A DNA stretch of 64,000 bases from Bacteroidales bacterium (GTDB taxonomy: Bacteria > Bacteroidota > Bacteroidia > Bacteroidales > F082): positions 523,813 through 587,812 of the forward strand of contig JAFXLL010000010.1 of the NCBI GenBank assembly GCA_017531225.1. Reading direction: 5' to 3'. How positions within the stretch are numbered: position 1 is the stretch's first letter; the number at the start of each line of letters is the position of its first letter. Shown piece by piece: positions 44,423 through 52,862 of this stretch. A model generated the notes under the pieces. The model was not told where the DNA came from. It ran no database searches and saw only the letters and a list, made by a program, of their open reading frames with translations. A program made the translations under genes and the position numbers.

Positions 44423-45878
44423 CAACATATTTCTCCTATACTTCATGCCGGTGTTCTTCCTGGTTTATTTTATATTACCGAGGAAGGTCCGCAACTATTT
44501 CCTACTACTCGCTTCACTTGTGTTCTATGCTTGGGGTGCACCAGAGTTCATCATCCACCTGATTGTGTCGGTCATCGCCAACTTTTATCTGGTACGATGG
44601 ATGAACAAGACGGAAAAACCGGGTCTGAAGAAACTGCTATGCGGCATTTCCATTGCCATCAGCATTGGGTTGTTGTTCTATTTTAAGTATGGCAATTTCA
44701 CGATGAACAATATCAACTCCGTGTTGGGCTGGTTCCATGCCGAGCCGTTGAAGTGGACCAAAATACTGCTTCCTATCGGCATTTCGTTCTTCTCGTTCCA
44801 AAGCGTGACCTACACCTTGGATACCTACCGCAAGGTGAACGAGCCAATGGACAAGTTGAGCGACTACATGCTCTATATTGTCATGTTCCCACAGCTCATT
44901 GCTGGTCCCATTGTGCGCTACTGCGACATTGCTGATCAAATTCGCAATCGTGAGTCGCTTTATACTGACAGGTTACAGGGCTTTTACCGTTTCGTCATAG
45001 GTTTATGCAAAAAGGTTCTTATTGCCGATGTCATAGGATTCCAAGTCGACCAGGTTTTGGGTCCGTCTAATTATGATGTTTTAACCACTGAACAACTTGC
45101 CGACATTGCCAACAAGATAGCCACCATCGACTCCACTAGCGCTTGGATTGCCATCTTTGCCTTCACTTTCCAAATCTACTTCGACTTTGCGGGTTACAGC
45201 GACATGGCCATTGGCTTGGGCCGTATGATGGGCTTTAAGTTTCCGGAGAACTTCGATAATCCTTATGTTTCCACAACCATCTCTGAGTTTTGGCGCCGTT
45301 GGCATCAGACTTTCAGTGTGTTCATTAAGAACTACCTCTATTTCCCTTTGGGCGGTAGCCGCGTAAAGACCGAAGCAAGAAAGTATTTCAACTTGTGGTT
45401 CTGCTTCCTCATCAGCGGCTTATGGCATGGTGCTGCTTGGAACTTCGTGGTCTATGGCGCCTTGCAGGGTATTTTCATCTGTGCCGACAAACTCTTTTTG
45501 AAAAGATTCAATGAGAGACTGGGACGCATCCCATCGGTATTCTTCACTTTCCTTATCATTGTTTTGACTCGCTGCTTCTTCCGTATCGAGCGCATCGACT
45601 TGTCGTGGATGTTTATCAAACGCTTGTTCGCCTTTGACTTTACCCCATTCCATTTCAGCGATAACCCTCATCTCTATGTAACCATGCTTGTGGCCGCTTT
45701 CTTCTCCTTCTTCACATTGTCGAAGTTCGGACTGAAAGTGCAGGATAAGGTTTACTTTACGGATTATAACCGTCGTCAACATATCATCGCTTTTGTAGTA
45801 AGCATCATTGCTTTCGTCTTCTGCCTTGGTGCTTTGAATGCAAGTGGTTTTAGCCCGTTCATTTATTTCCGATTCTGA
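44409..45878 (+). CDS. MBOAT-family O-acyltransferase, I2 (AlgI/PatA-like, 489 aa)
   Basis: This is the second MBOAT of the cluster. It carries the same blocks as I1: MVFSSNIFLLYFMPVFFLVYF, LLLASLVFYAWGAPEFII, LPIGISFFSFQSVTYTLDTYRK, FPQLIAGPIVRYCDIADQIRNRES, the FDFAGYSDMAIGLGRMMGF block, EFWRRWHQTFS, SGLWHGAAWNFV with catalytic His340, and NASGFSPFIYFRF. More than half the residues match I1 by eye. It starts inside the end of J3 and is followed by J4 after 3 nt, as I1 is by J2. The shared nucleotides around the start (CCATGGTATTCAGTAG) also point to tandem duplication. Confidence 0.92.
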   Translation: MVFSSNIFLLYFMPVFFLVYFILPRKVRNYFLLLASLVFYAWGAPEFIIHLIVSVIANFYLVRWMNKTEKPGLKKLLCGISIAISIGLLFYFKYGNFTMNNINSVLGWFHAEPLKWTKILLPIGISFFSFQSVTYTLDTYRKVNEPMDKLSDYMLYIVMFPQLIAGPIVRYCDIADQIRNRESLYTDRLQGFYRFVIGLCKKVLIADVIGFQVDQVLGPSNYDVLTTEQLADIANKIATIDSTSAWIAIFAFTFQIYFDFAGYSDMAIGLGRMMGFKFPENFDNPYVSTTISEFWRRWHQTFSVFIKNYLYFPLGGSRVKTEARKYFNLWFCFLISGLWHGAAWNFVVYGALQGIFICADKLFLKRFNERLGRIPSVFFTFLIIVLTRCFFRIERIDLSWMFIKRLFAFDFTPFHFSDNPHLYVTMLVAAFFSFFTLSKFGLKVQDKVYFTDYNRRQHIIAFVVSIIAFVFCLGALNASGFSPFIYFRF

Positions 45879-45881
45879 CGT

Positions 45882-47618
45882 ATGAGGCGAAAGCTCAAAT
45901 ATGACCAAGTTTTGTTCATCCTATTGATGGTACTAGGATTTTTACCCATGCTGCAGGGTTGGCTTCAAATAATTCCATTTAATCCGCTTAAGGGAGTTGT
46001 TGAAGAGGTGGAGAAACCTGGCATCAAACTGGATTCATATGTGTCGGGTGATTATGCCAAACAAGCCGAGGCTTATGCCAGTCAACATGTCGGTTTTCGA
46101 GAGCCTTTCATTCGTTTCTATAATCAATATCTTTGGAGTTTCTATCATAAGACATACGCAAACGATGTGGTAGCAGGGAAAAAGGGGTGGCTGTATTACC
46201 CACAAAGCGTAAGTGATTATTATGGACAAGAGTTGCTGCGATGGCACCCTTCTGTCGAAGCGGCGCGCGAAAAATTTGACCGAGAAGTCAAGTATTTGAA
46301 TTGGATACGTAGCATTTTACATGAAAATGGTGTTGAGTTTTTGGTTTTCATGGCACCTGAAAAGAGTTTTCTGTATCCGGAATATCTTCCCGATGATGAA
46401 ATTGACACAACTACTTTAAGTTTTAACGCCTGTGATTATTTTGCACAACGCCTTGAAGAAACAGGTTTTCCTTATATCGAGATGACTCGTTGGTTCCAGA
46501 AAATGAAAGATACGGTTGACTATCCGTTGATTCCACAGGCGGGAGCGCATTGGATTTTCCCTTCCGTTTATGCAGCCGATTCTCTTTCACGACTTATGGA
46601 GGAGCTGAAAGGTTTCTCGTTGCCAAAAATCAGAATCGGAGAAGCCTACCCTGTATCTAATAAAGACCACGATTATGACAACGATCTTGAGCTTCATCTT
46701 AATTTGGCTTTCCCGCTGAGGCACCAATTTGGTTATTGCCCGAGGCACAGGGTTAGCGTCGAACAAGACTCAACAACAGTGAACCCCAAGGTTCTGTTTA
46801 TCGGGAATTCCTATTTTTGGGCCATGAATTTGTTTGTTCCTCTAACACAAATGTTCGAAACAACAGAATACTGGTATTATTTTTCGACTGCCTATTATGG
46901 CGATAGCCTGACGGAAACGTCTAGTGTGAACCGAATGGACTTAGTAGAAAAACTGTTGGATTTTGATTATGTGGTATGGTTTACGACTGGCAATCAAATG
47001 AACAAAGGAACGTCAGGCTTTGCTGAAAAAGTCATAACCAATTTATGTTACAGCAAAAAGGAGATGGATCGACATAAAAACGTCGTAATTGATAGCCTGA
47101 GATATGACAGCCTTACGTTGTTGACTATGGACGAACCTCTTGCTGACAGCAATTACAGGCGGCTTTTGTGGAGCAAGGCAGAACAAGAGGTTTATAGCCA
47201 TGCTGAGCGATACTTCCCTGACTTGGCATCCGATAGTCTTCCCCGAGCGAGGAATCCTCGAATAAAAGAAGTGTTGGCTATTAAAGAAATCAAGAAGGAC
47301 TCTGTGTGGATGTGGAATTTGGCGAACTGCCAGACCATTATTCAGAATGCCTCACTGGAGCAGGTTTTGCTGATGGAAGCACACAATAGCATGGAGGGCA
47401 AGCCATTAATGCGCGATATGCCAGAGGTTGTGGCTAAACGCGATCGGGTGGAGAAACTTGTGCGAGAAGTGGAGGATGAGATACGCAATAAACCGGATCT
47501 CATGGAAAAAATACGAAAGAAAGCCGAAGAGAGAGGACAAACTGTCGAAAAACAAACGCTTTTAGAAGCCAAGTGGATTGTCAACGACAAAATAAAAAGA
47601 GGCGTAATTAAGTTATGA
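45882..47618 (+). CDS. AlgJ/AlgX-like SGNH O-acetyltransferase protein, J4 (578 aa)
   Basis: Membrane anchor QVLFILLMVLGFLPMLQG. The AlgJ-like domain reads LKGVVEEVEKPGIKLDSYVS, GFREPFIRFYNQYLW and VAGKKGWLYYP. The expected DxHW block is G221-A-H223-W and the serine block is G308-N-S310-Y. VVWFTTGNQMNKG follows, as in J2. The C-terminal region has WMWNLANCQTIIQNASLEQVL, aligned with WMMALCCQSIIQDLPLDDIL of J2, then IRKKAEERGQTVEKQTLLEAKWIVNDKIKRG. It has the same length as J2 and is its paralogue. It is the last gene of the O-acetylation cluster, 34 nt before the small lipoprotein gene. Confidence 0.84.
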   Translation: MRRKLKYDQVLFILLMVLGFLPMLQGWLQIIPFNPLKGVVEEVEKPGIKLDSYVSGDYAKQAEAYASQHVGFREPFIRFYNQYLWSFYHKTYANDVVAGKKGWLYYPQSVSDYYGQELLRWHPSVEAAREKFDREVKYLNWIRSILHENGVEFLVFMAPEKSFLYPEYLPDDEIDTTTLSFNACDYFAQRLEETGFPYIEMTRWFQKMKDTVDYPLIPQAGAHWIFPSVYAADSLSRLMEELKGFSLPKIRIGEAYPVSNKDHDYDNDLELHLNLAFPLRHQFGYCPRHRVSVEQDSTTVNPKVLFIGNSYFWAMNLFVPLTQMFETTEYWYYFSTAYYGDSLTETSSVNRMDLVEKLLDFDYVVWFTTGNQMNKGTSGFAEKVITNLCYSKKEMDRHKNVVIDSLRYDSLTLLTMDEPLADSNYRRLLWSKAEQEVYSHAERYFPDLASDSLPRARNPRIKEVLAIKEIKKDSVWMWNLANCQTIIQNASLEQVLLMEAHNSMEGKPLMRDMPEVVAKRDRVEKLVREVEDEIRNKPDLMEKIRKKAEERGQTVEKQTLLEAKWIVNDKIKRGVIKL

Positions 47619-47652
47619 GTATTGGTATGATTATTGGAGTGAATAATAATAT

Positions 47653-48015
47653 ATGAAAAAAGTCTTTTATATAGTATTTTTGTTAGTCGTGACGCTTCTC
47701 ATGAGTTCATGTGGCGATCCGATGAGTTCCAAGGACCCTGACGTGAACTTGCTTTATGGCAAGTGGCAGGAAGGCTCCGTTTATGAACGGTACGACGAAA
47801 CGGGATTGGGCGCCACATGGGATGTGGACGACGATATTGGCGAGGAAGAAGCCCAACTTTTCAAATGGACGTTGGAAGGTAGTACGTTGATTCACGAACA
47901 TATAGGAACTTTCGTGACCGTCCCCAAGGTGTATACCATCACGACGCTTACCCAGTCGGATCTTTCTTATAGCGACGACTATGGAAAAACTCATCATTAT
48001 ACGAAAGTGGAATAA
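47653..48015 (+). CDS. Small lipoprotein, lipocalin-like (120 aa)
   Basis: Lipoprotein signal peptide with lipobox LLMSSC (Cys20), giving an acylated periplasmic or outer-membrane protein. The mature part reads LLYGKWQEGSVYERYDETG, LFKWTLEGSTLIHEHI and VYTITTLTQSDLSYSDDYGKTHHY. This G.W...G..W...L....Y.I..L.....Y pattern resembles small lipocalin-like lipoproteins common in Bacteroidales; assignment is by pattern only. It is 3 nt upstream of the AsmA-like gene and likely co-transcribed with it. Function is unknown. Confidence 0.78.
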   Translation: MKKVFYIVFLLVVTLLMSSCGDPMSSKDPDVNLLYGKWQEGSVYERYDETGLGATWDVDDDIGEEEAQLFKWTLEGSTLIHEHIGTFVTVPKVYTITTLTQSDLSYSDDYGKTHHYTKVE

Positions 48016-48018
48016 CCC

Positions 48019-51000
48019 ATGAAAAAGGCATTAAAGATAACAGGCATTACCTTGGCTTCCCTTGTCGGGTTGGTGTTGGTCGTTGCAGGTATTGCCATGG
48101 CCATGTTCACTTCTTCTGGTCGGTTGACCAAGATGGTCAAGAAATATGCTCCGCGTTACATCAATTGTGAAATGCAACTGGGTAAAGCAGACCTTACACT
48201 TTTCAAGACTTTTCCCAACGTGGGTGTCAATATCGAGAATGTTGCACTTCTCAACCCGATGGAAGGATCGCCTTCCGACACTTTAGCCAATATCGACAAC
48301 CTAATTGTGGTTTTGGATGTCAAGAAACTATTGAGGGAAAAGGAAATCGTCATCAGGAAGTGCATCCTTGAAGACGCTTTAGTCAACCTTTATACGGATC
48401 ATGAAGGTCATAGCAACCTTGATGTGTTTAACACAAAAGAAAAGAGTGATACAACCGCTACTTTTGACTATTTAGTGGACATTGAGGAGGTGAAACTGGT
48501 TAATACAGACTTGCTATATACAGATGCCCGTACACAAATGACTGGGAGTACCAGAGGCCTTGATCTAGACATGAAAGGCAAGATGCGAGGCAACGACATC
48601 GATGCTGATTTGGCCTTGTTGGCCGATAACGTTGGTTTGCGAATCAAAAACGTGGATTTGTCGCTTCAGCCGTTAGACCTTGACTTTGAAGGCAATATCT
48701 TTCAACTTGATCGGATTGACGGGAGGCTCCAACTAAAGACCCCCGATGTTTGCTTGAATATAGGAGAACCTTATCTTAAAAATGACACCTTGAATCTGAC
48801 GCTGCCAGTCAATTTTGGCATAAAAGACCTGTCAGGCCATCTTGACCATGCTCAAATAGGTTTGAACGACTTCCTGTTCAATATCGATGGCGACATGGCT
48901 GTGGCTGATAATGGTGACATTAATTTGGATTTGGATGTGAATACTAACCCGTTAGTTGTGGAGGATGTGATTTCGTTTTTACCCCACGATTTGCAGCAGA
49001 CTCTCAGCGATGTGGCATATTCCGGAAGGTTGACCATCTCTGATGCTACAGTTAAAGGTGTCATCAACGACAGCCTTGTCCCAGAGATTACGGCTAAGGT
49101 CATTAGCAACGATTTGCTTGTTGACGTGCACGACTTGCCCTATCCATTCCAGGTGCTGGATCTTGATGGTTTGCTTAGCCTCGATTTGACCAACAAAATG
49201 GGTAAGGTAGAGGTCAACAGCCTCGATGCAAGATTCAATCGTTGCGATTTAAAAGTCAAAGGTCTTGTCGACGACCTTATGGGCAATTTGGGCTTCAAGT
49301 TGAATGTTAAAGGCGATGTGCCTATGGCAGATCTGAAAGGTTTCTTGCCGAAAAACATGAAATTAGCCGGCCGTACAGACCTTAATCTGGATGCTAACTT
49401 TACCTTGAAGCAGCTGCTGAAGTCGCTCAAGGACTATGACTTCAATCGTTTGGTGGCAAAGGCCAACATGAGAATCAAAGATTTCGCTTTTGACATGGAC
49501 ACTATCCATGCCGTTTCTCCATTATTGAATGTGGGGCTTACCCTGCCTGCTGGGGCGAAGGAAAAAGGCCGCAAAGGCGTGTTTGTTTCACTTGCTACCA
49601 ATGCATTGAACGCCAAGGTCGGGAAAGGTATTACTGCGGATTTGAGGAGCCCCGATATCAAACTATCTGCCGATAGTTTTAAGGGTGGAATAGAAAAGAT
49701 GCTGATGGATGCCGCCATCAATTGCAGCAAATTGGACATTGTTTATGATACCATTGATGCCCACATCAACACGCCCGCCATCACTTTTGTGACCACGCCT
49801 GACAAAAACTCAAAGCGTCTGAACGCTCGTGTTACTCTCGATGGCAAAAGAATTGATGCAAAGATGGGCCGTGCTTATGCAGTGAATAGCAATACATTGA
49901 AAATCAATGCATCGGTAAACCAAAACAAGAACAAATCTGATTTCTTGAACCGATGGAATCCGACAGCTGATTTTATGCTCAATGATGCTACGGTGCAAAT
50001 TGCAGGCTTAGGGGAGGATATCCGAATCAATAACATCGACTTCTTGTTCAACTCCAGTGAATTGGATTTCAAGAAAAGCACTTTCCGTATTGGCAAATCT
50101 GATATGAGCCTGCAAGGTAGTGTCATCGGCATCAAGGAATGGATCGAAGACCATAAGAATTTGATGAAAGGCGAGATGCAGCTTACTTCCAATTTTGTTG
50201 ATATCAATGAAATCTTGGACTTGACTAGCGGCTTGGGTCGTTCTGGAGAAGAGAGTAAGGGTGAAAGCCAGGAAGGCGATCCTTTCATGGTTCCTGAAGG
50301 TATTGATTTCAGCTTTATTCTTAACACGAAAAAAGCTTTGTACGATAACTTCGACTTAAACAACCTTAGTGGCACCATGACGGTTAAAGATGGCACCCTG
50401 ATTTTGCAGGAAATTGGCTTCACTAATAAAGCCGCCGAAATGCAGCTTACCGCCCTCTATCAATCGCCAAGGAAGAACAATCTTTTCCTTGCCATGGATT
50501 TCCACCTCCTAGATGTTCAAATCAATGATTTGTTGCACATGGTGCCATACATCGATACATTAGTACCTATGCTGAGAACCTTTGACGGACAAGGCGAGTT
50601 CCATATTGGTGCTGAAACCTATCTTAAGTCAAATTATCAGCCTAAGATTTCCACCTTGCGTGCTGCTGCCGACATCGAAGGCAAAAACCTGACAGTGAAA
50701 GATAAATTCACCTTTACGAAAATCACAGATATGTTGAATGTCAGCACAAATGGTGAATATCGTGTTGATAGCCTTGACGTGCAACTCACAGCCTTCAAAG
50801 ACGAAATCGATTTGTGGCCTTCGCAGATTGCCATAGGGAAATACAAGGTCACCGTTGATGGCCGAATGCAACTCGACAAGACCGGCGAATACCATCTTTC
50901 GGTAACGAAGTCTCCGTTGCCGGTGCGTATGGGCTTGAAAATCTCAGGACCACTCAACAAGTTGGAGTACAAACTTGAAGAATGCAAGTACCCGAATCTC

Positions 51001-51090
51001 TATAAGCCGAACAAGCGCAATGACCGGGAACAGATGTGTTTTGAGTTGAAGAAAAAGATTGCCGACCGTTTGAAAGAGAATGTGAGATGA
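48019..51090 (+). CDS. AsmA-family protein (1023 aa)
   Basis: One N-terminal membrane helix (ITGITLASLVGLVLVVAGIAMAMF) is followed by a very long periplasmic chain of the AsmA kind: YINCEMQLGKADLTLFKTFPNVGVNIENVALLNP near residue 50, repeated beta-rich segments with FxL..D and DL.G.L..DL patterns, and a C-terminal AsmA-like stretch (FDGQGEFHIGAETYL, LTVKDKFTFTKITDMLNVSTNGEYRVDSLDV). AsmA-like proteins are thought to bridge inner and outer membranes and carry phospholipids; the length and form fit the Bacteroidetes group. It follows the small lipoprotein gene by 3 nt, and a terminator lies just after its stop. Confidence 0.87.
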   Translation: MKKALKITGITLASLVGLVLVVAGIAMAMFTSSGRLTKMVKKYAPRYINCEMQLGKADLTLFKTFPNVGVNIENVALLNPMEGSPSDTLANIDNLIVVLDVKKLLREKEIVIRKCILEDALVNLYTDHEGHSNLDVFNTKEKSDTTATFDYLVDIEEVKLVNTDLLYTDARTQMTGSTRGLDLDMKGKMRGNDIDADLALLADNVGLRIKNVDLSLQPLDLDFEGNIFQLDRIDGRLQLKTPDVCLNIGEPYLKNDTLNLTLPVNFGIKDLSGHLDHAQIGLNDFLFNIDGDMAVADNGDINLDLDVNTNPLVVEDVISFLPHDLQQTLSDVAYSGRLTISDATVKGVINDSLVPEITAKVISNDLLVDVHDLPYPFQVLDLDGLLSLDLTNKMGKVEVNSLDARFNRCDLKVKGLVDDLMGNLGFKLNVKGDVPMADLKGFLPKNMKLAGRTDLNLDANFTLKQLLKSLKDYDFNRLVAKANMRIKDFAFDMDTIHAVSPLLNVGLTLPAGAKEKGRKGVFVSLATNALNAKVGKGITADLRSPDIKLSADSFKGGIEKMLMDAAINCSKLDIVYDTIDAHINTPAITFVTTPDKNSKRLNARVTLDGKRIDAKMGRAYAVNSNTLKINASVNQNKNKSDFLNRWNPTADFMLNDATVQIAGLGEDIRINNIDFLFNSSELDFKKSTFRIGKSDMSLQGSVIGIKEWIEDHKNLMKGEMQLTSNFVDINEILDLTSGLGRSGEESKGESQEGDPFMVPEGIDFSFILNTKKALYDNFDLNNLSGTMTVKDGTLILQEIGFTNKAAEMQLTALYQSPRKNNLFLAMDFHLLDVQINDLLHMVPYIDTLVPMLRTFDGQGEFHIGAETYLKSNYQPKISTLRAAADIEGKNLTVKDKFTFTKITDMLNVSTNGEYRVDSLDVQLTAFKDEIDLWPSQIAIGKYKVTVDGRMQLDKTGEYHLSVTKSPLPVRMGLKISGPLNKLEYKLEECKYPNLYKPNKRNDREQMCFELKKKIADRLKENVR

Positions 51091-51097
51091 TGAATTG

Positions 51098-51135
51098 AAA
51101 AAGTTGACATATATATGATACATGTTGACTTTTTT
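51098..51135 (+). terminator. Rho-independent terminator after the AsmA-like gene
   Basis: Stem arms AAAAAGTTGAC (51098-51108) and GTTGACTTTTT (51124-51134) pair over 11 bp with two G-T wobbles, around a 15-nt loop, and end in a T run. It starts 7 nt after the stop codon region. Confidence 0.65.
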
Positions 51136-51169
51136 GCCGAAAAACTCTTCCTAATCGGAAAAAAAAGTC

Positions 51170-51177
51170 TACTTTTG
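51170..51177 (+). promoter_or_regulatory. Promoter box of the 51209 outer-membrane protein gene
   Basis: TACTTTTG at 51170-51177, 31 nt before the ATG. No TTG was found at the usual distance. Confidence 0.45.
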
Positions 51178-51208
51178 TCCCCAGATACTAACCTAAATTT
51201 ATAATCAA

Positions 51209-51946
51209 ATGAAGAAAAATTTACTTATCATTGGCCTTCTGATGGCCATGTCGCTGACTGTTTCAGCACAGAACAATGGTTTTGCCTTTGGTTTTAAATT
51301 GGGCCCCAACTTTGGCTGGACTGGCTCGACTACGGGTGCTGCTGTTAGTGAAGGTGCACGCACTGGTTTCGATATGGGTGTTGTGGCAGAGTATTATTTT
51401 GCCGAAAACTATGCTATTGTCACCGGTGTCAATGTTGGCTTCCTCGGTGGTCACTATAGCTTCACCAATGGCAGAATGGATACCATTACAGGTCTTGAGA
51501 CCTTCCCTGTTGACAGGTATTACAAGACGACGATTTACGAAATCCCGTTGATGCTTAAGATGGTGACCAACGAACTTGGCAATTTGCCTCTTCGCGTTTA
51601 TGCAGAAGTTGGTGGAGGTATTGGCTTAGCTGCTAAGAAAGTCAAGGTTAAGGATGCTATTGATGGCGCTCCTCATGCTGACAATTGGGTTACTACCAAT
51701 AAAGAATTCAGCAACCTTCGCGCTGCTTTGAAGATTGGCGCTGGCGCACAGTATGCTCTTGATGAATCAACCCGTCTCTTTGCTGGCGTCTATTTCTCAC
51801 ACGACTTCATCAATATGATCAATTACATCAAACCTGATTATTGTGGTAATTATATTGATGTTGAGGGTAATAAGATTGCAGCCCGCGATCTGAAGTTGAA
51901 CGTCCTTCAAAATCGCATTGGTATTGAAGTGGGTGTTCTCTTCTGA
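51209..51946 (+). CDS. Outer-membrane beta-barrel protein, porin family (245 aa)
   Basis: Signal peptide ending MSLTVSAQ. The mature chain begins NNGFAFGFKLGPNFGW and alternates strands with aromatic girdles (GFDMGVVAEYYFAENYAIVTGVNVGFLGG, TTIYEIPLMLKMVTN, LRVYAEVGGGIGLAAKK, AALKIGAGAQYALDESTRLFAGVYFSHDFI). It ends in an aromatic-terminal strand (RIGIEVGVLF). This is the small 8-10-stranded barrel family (outer membrane protein beta-barrel/PorT-like) common in Bacteroidetes. It is a single gene with its own promoter, convergent with another barrel gene across a shared terminator. Ligand unknown. Confidence 0.87.
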   Translation: MKKNLLIIGLLMAMSLTVSAQNNGFAFGFKLGPNFGWTGSTTGAAVSEGARTGFDMGVVAEYYFAENYAIVTGVNVGFLGGHYSFTNGRMDTITGLETFPVDRYYKTTIYEIPLMLKMVTNELGNLPLRVYAEVGGGIGLAAKKVKVKDAIDGAPHADNWVTTNKEFSNLRAALKIGAGAQYALDESTRLFAGVYFSHDFINMINYIKPDYCGNYIDVEGNKIAARDLKLNVLQNRIGIEVGVLF

Positions 51947-51967
51947 TCCGATTCGTTTATCTAAAAC

Positions 51968-52005
51968 AAAAAAAGAGCGGCTCATGTCGAGCTGCTCTTT
52001 TTTTT
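51968..52005. terminator. Bidirectional rho-independent terminator
   Basis: A stem of A-run, GAGC(G)GCTC, short loop, GAGC(T)GCTC, T-run at about 51968-52005 has one G-T wobble. It lies between convergent barrel genes (stops at 51946 and 52023) and has A and T runs on the correct sides for both directions. Confidence 0.85.
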
Positions 52006-52022
52006 ATGGACATGTTTGAAGA

Positions 52023-52742
52023 TCACAACAGTTTGTAACCAACCGTAACCATGAACATGTTTTGTTTCGTGTTGTCAATGTTGTTGGTGTTGATGTATTG
52101 GCCCCATTCAGTGTTGTTGATCACATCGGCACCAAAGACTTTGGTGATACCTTTATTGTAGTTGATGTCGAGTGTGAAGCGAAGGATGTCGACGCCAACG
52201 CCCATCTGAAGGCCCCATGCAATATCCTTGGTATCGAATTCGGCATTTTGAAGTTGTTCTGGGAAATCAGCTTCTCCGACTGAAGCCGACTTTTGCACCA
52301 CGGTTTTCTCGGGGATGATGAAGTTGGCAGTGGGACCAATCTGGGCACGAAGGGCGATGTTGTCAGTAAGTTCTAGTTTGTAGCCAAACAACAAAGGAAC
52401 TTGGATGTTCATGGCCTTTCTCGTCATGGTAAACTGTAAGCCATTAGGGATTTCGATGTTCTGGACAGAGGCATTGGAAGTGTCGATCGTCATGTCGAAG
52501 GCGTTGGAGGTTTTGAACCAAAGCACTTCAGGCTGTACATAGAAGTGGCCAATTTCCACACGGCCAAACACTCCAATGGTAAAGCTGTTCATGAAGCCAG
52601 TTTTGATATCTTCTTTCTGGTAGGAAAGCTTCGTGGTTTGGTAACCGACCTTAGGGCCGATGGAAAGATCAAAACCGCCACCGGCAAAAGCAGCGCTACC
52701 CATCATGAGTAATGCAGCGAGAAGAAGAGATGTTTTTTTCAT
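52023..52742 (-). CDS. Outer-membrane beta-barrel protein (239 aa)
   Basis: Signal peptide MKKTSLLLAALLMMGSAAFAG. Barrel-like strands follow: FDLSIGPKVGYQTTKLSYQKEDIKTGF, NSFTIGVFGRVEIGHFYVQPEVLWFKTSNAF, IQVPLLFGYKLELTDNIALRAQIGPTANFI, AWGLQMGVGVDILRFTLDINYNKGI. It ends MVTVGYKLL with a terminal hydrophobic strand. It belongs to the small Bacteroidetes porin-like barrel families (outer membrane protein beta-barrel domain). A TAATTTTG box lies at 52781-52788, divergent from the nadE promoter. Function unknown. Confidence 0.87.
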   Translation of the reverse strand: MKKTSLLLAALLMMGSAAFAGGGFDLSIGPKVGYQTTKLSYQKEDIKTGFMNSFTIGVFGRVEIGHFYVQPEVLWFKTSNAFDMTIDTSNASVQNIEIPNGLQFTMTRKAMNIQVPLLFGYKLELTDNIALRAQIGPTANFIIPEKTVVQKSASVGEADFPEQLQNAEFDTKDIAWGLQMGVGVDILRFTLDINYNKGITKVFGADVINNTEWGQYINTNNIDNTKQNMFMVTVGYKLL

Positions 52743-52780
52743 TTGAATGATGTTTTAATGAATACTAAGTTATTTGACTA

Positions 52781-52837
52781 CAAAATTAAGAATCATTTTT
52801 CAATCTATGTGTTTCTCGATAAAATAAATTACCTTTG
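52781..52837. promoter_or_regulatory. Divergent promoter boxes of the barrel gene and nadE
   Basis: Minus-strand TAATTTTG is at 52781-52788 (39 nt before the barrel ATG). Plus-strand TACCTTTG is at 52830-52837 (25 nt before the nadE ATG at 52863). The region between genes is AT-rich. Confidence 0.5.
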
Positions 52838-52862
52838 TGGCTTAAAACAAATTTATAAACAG

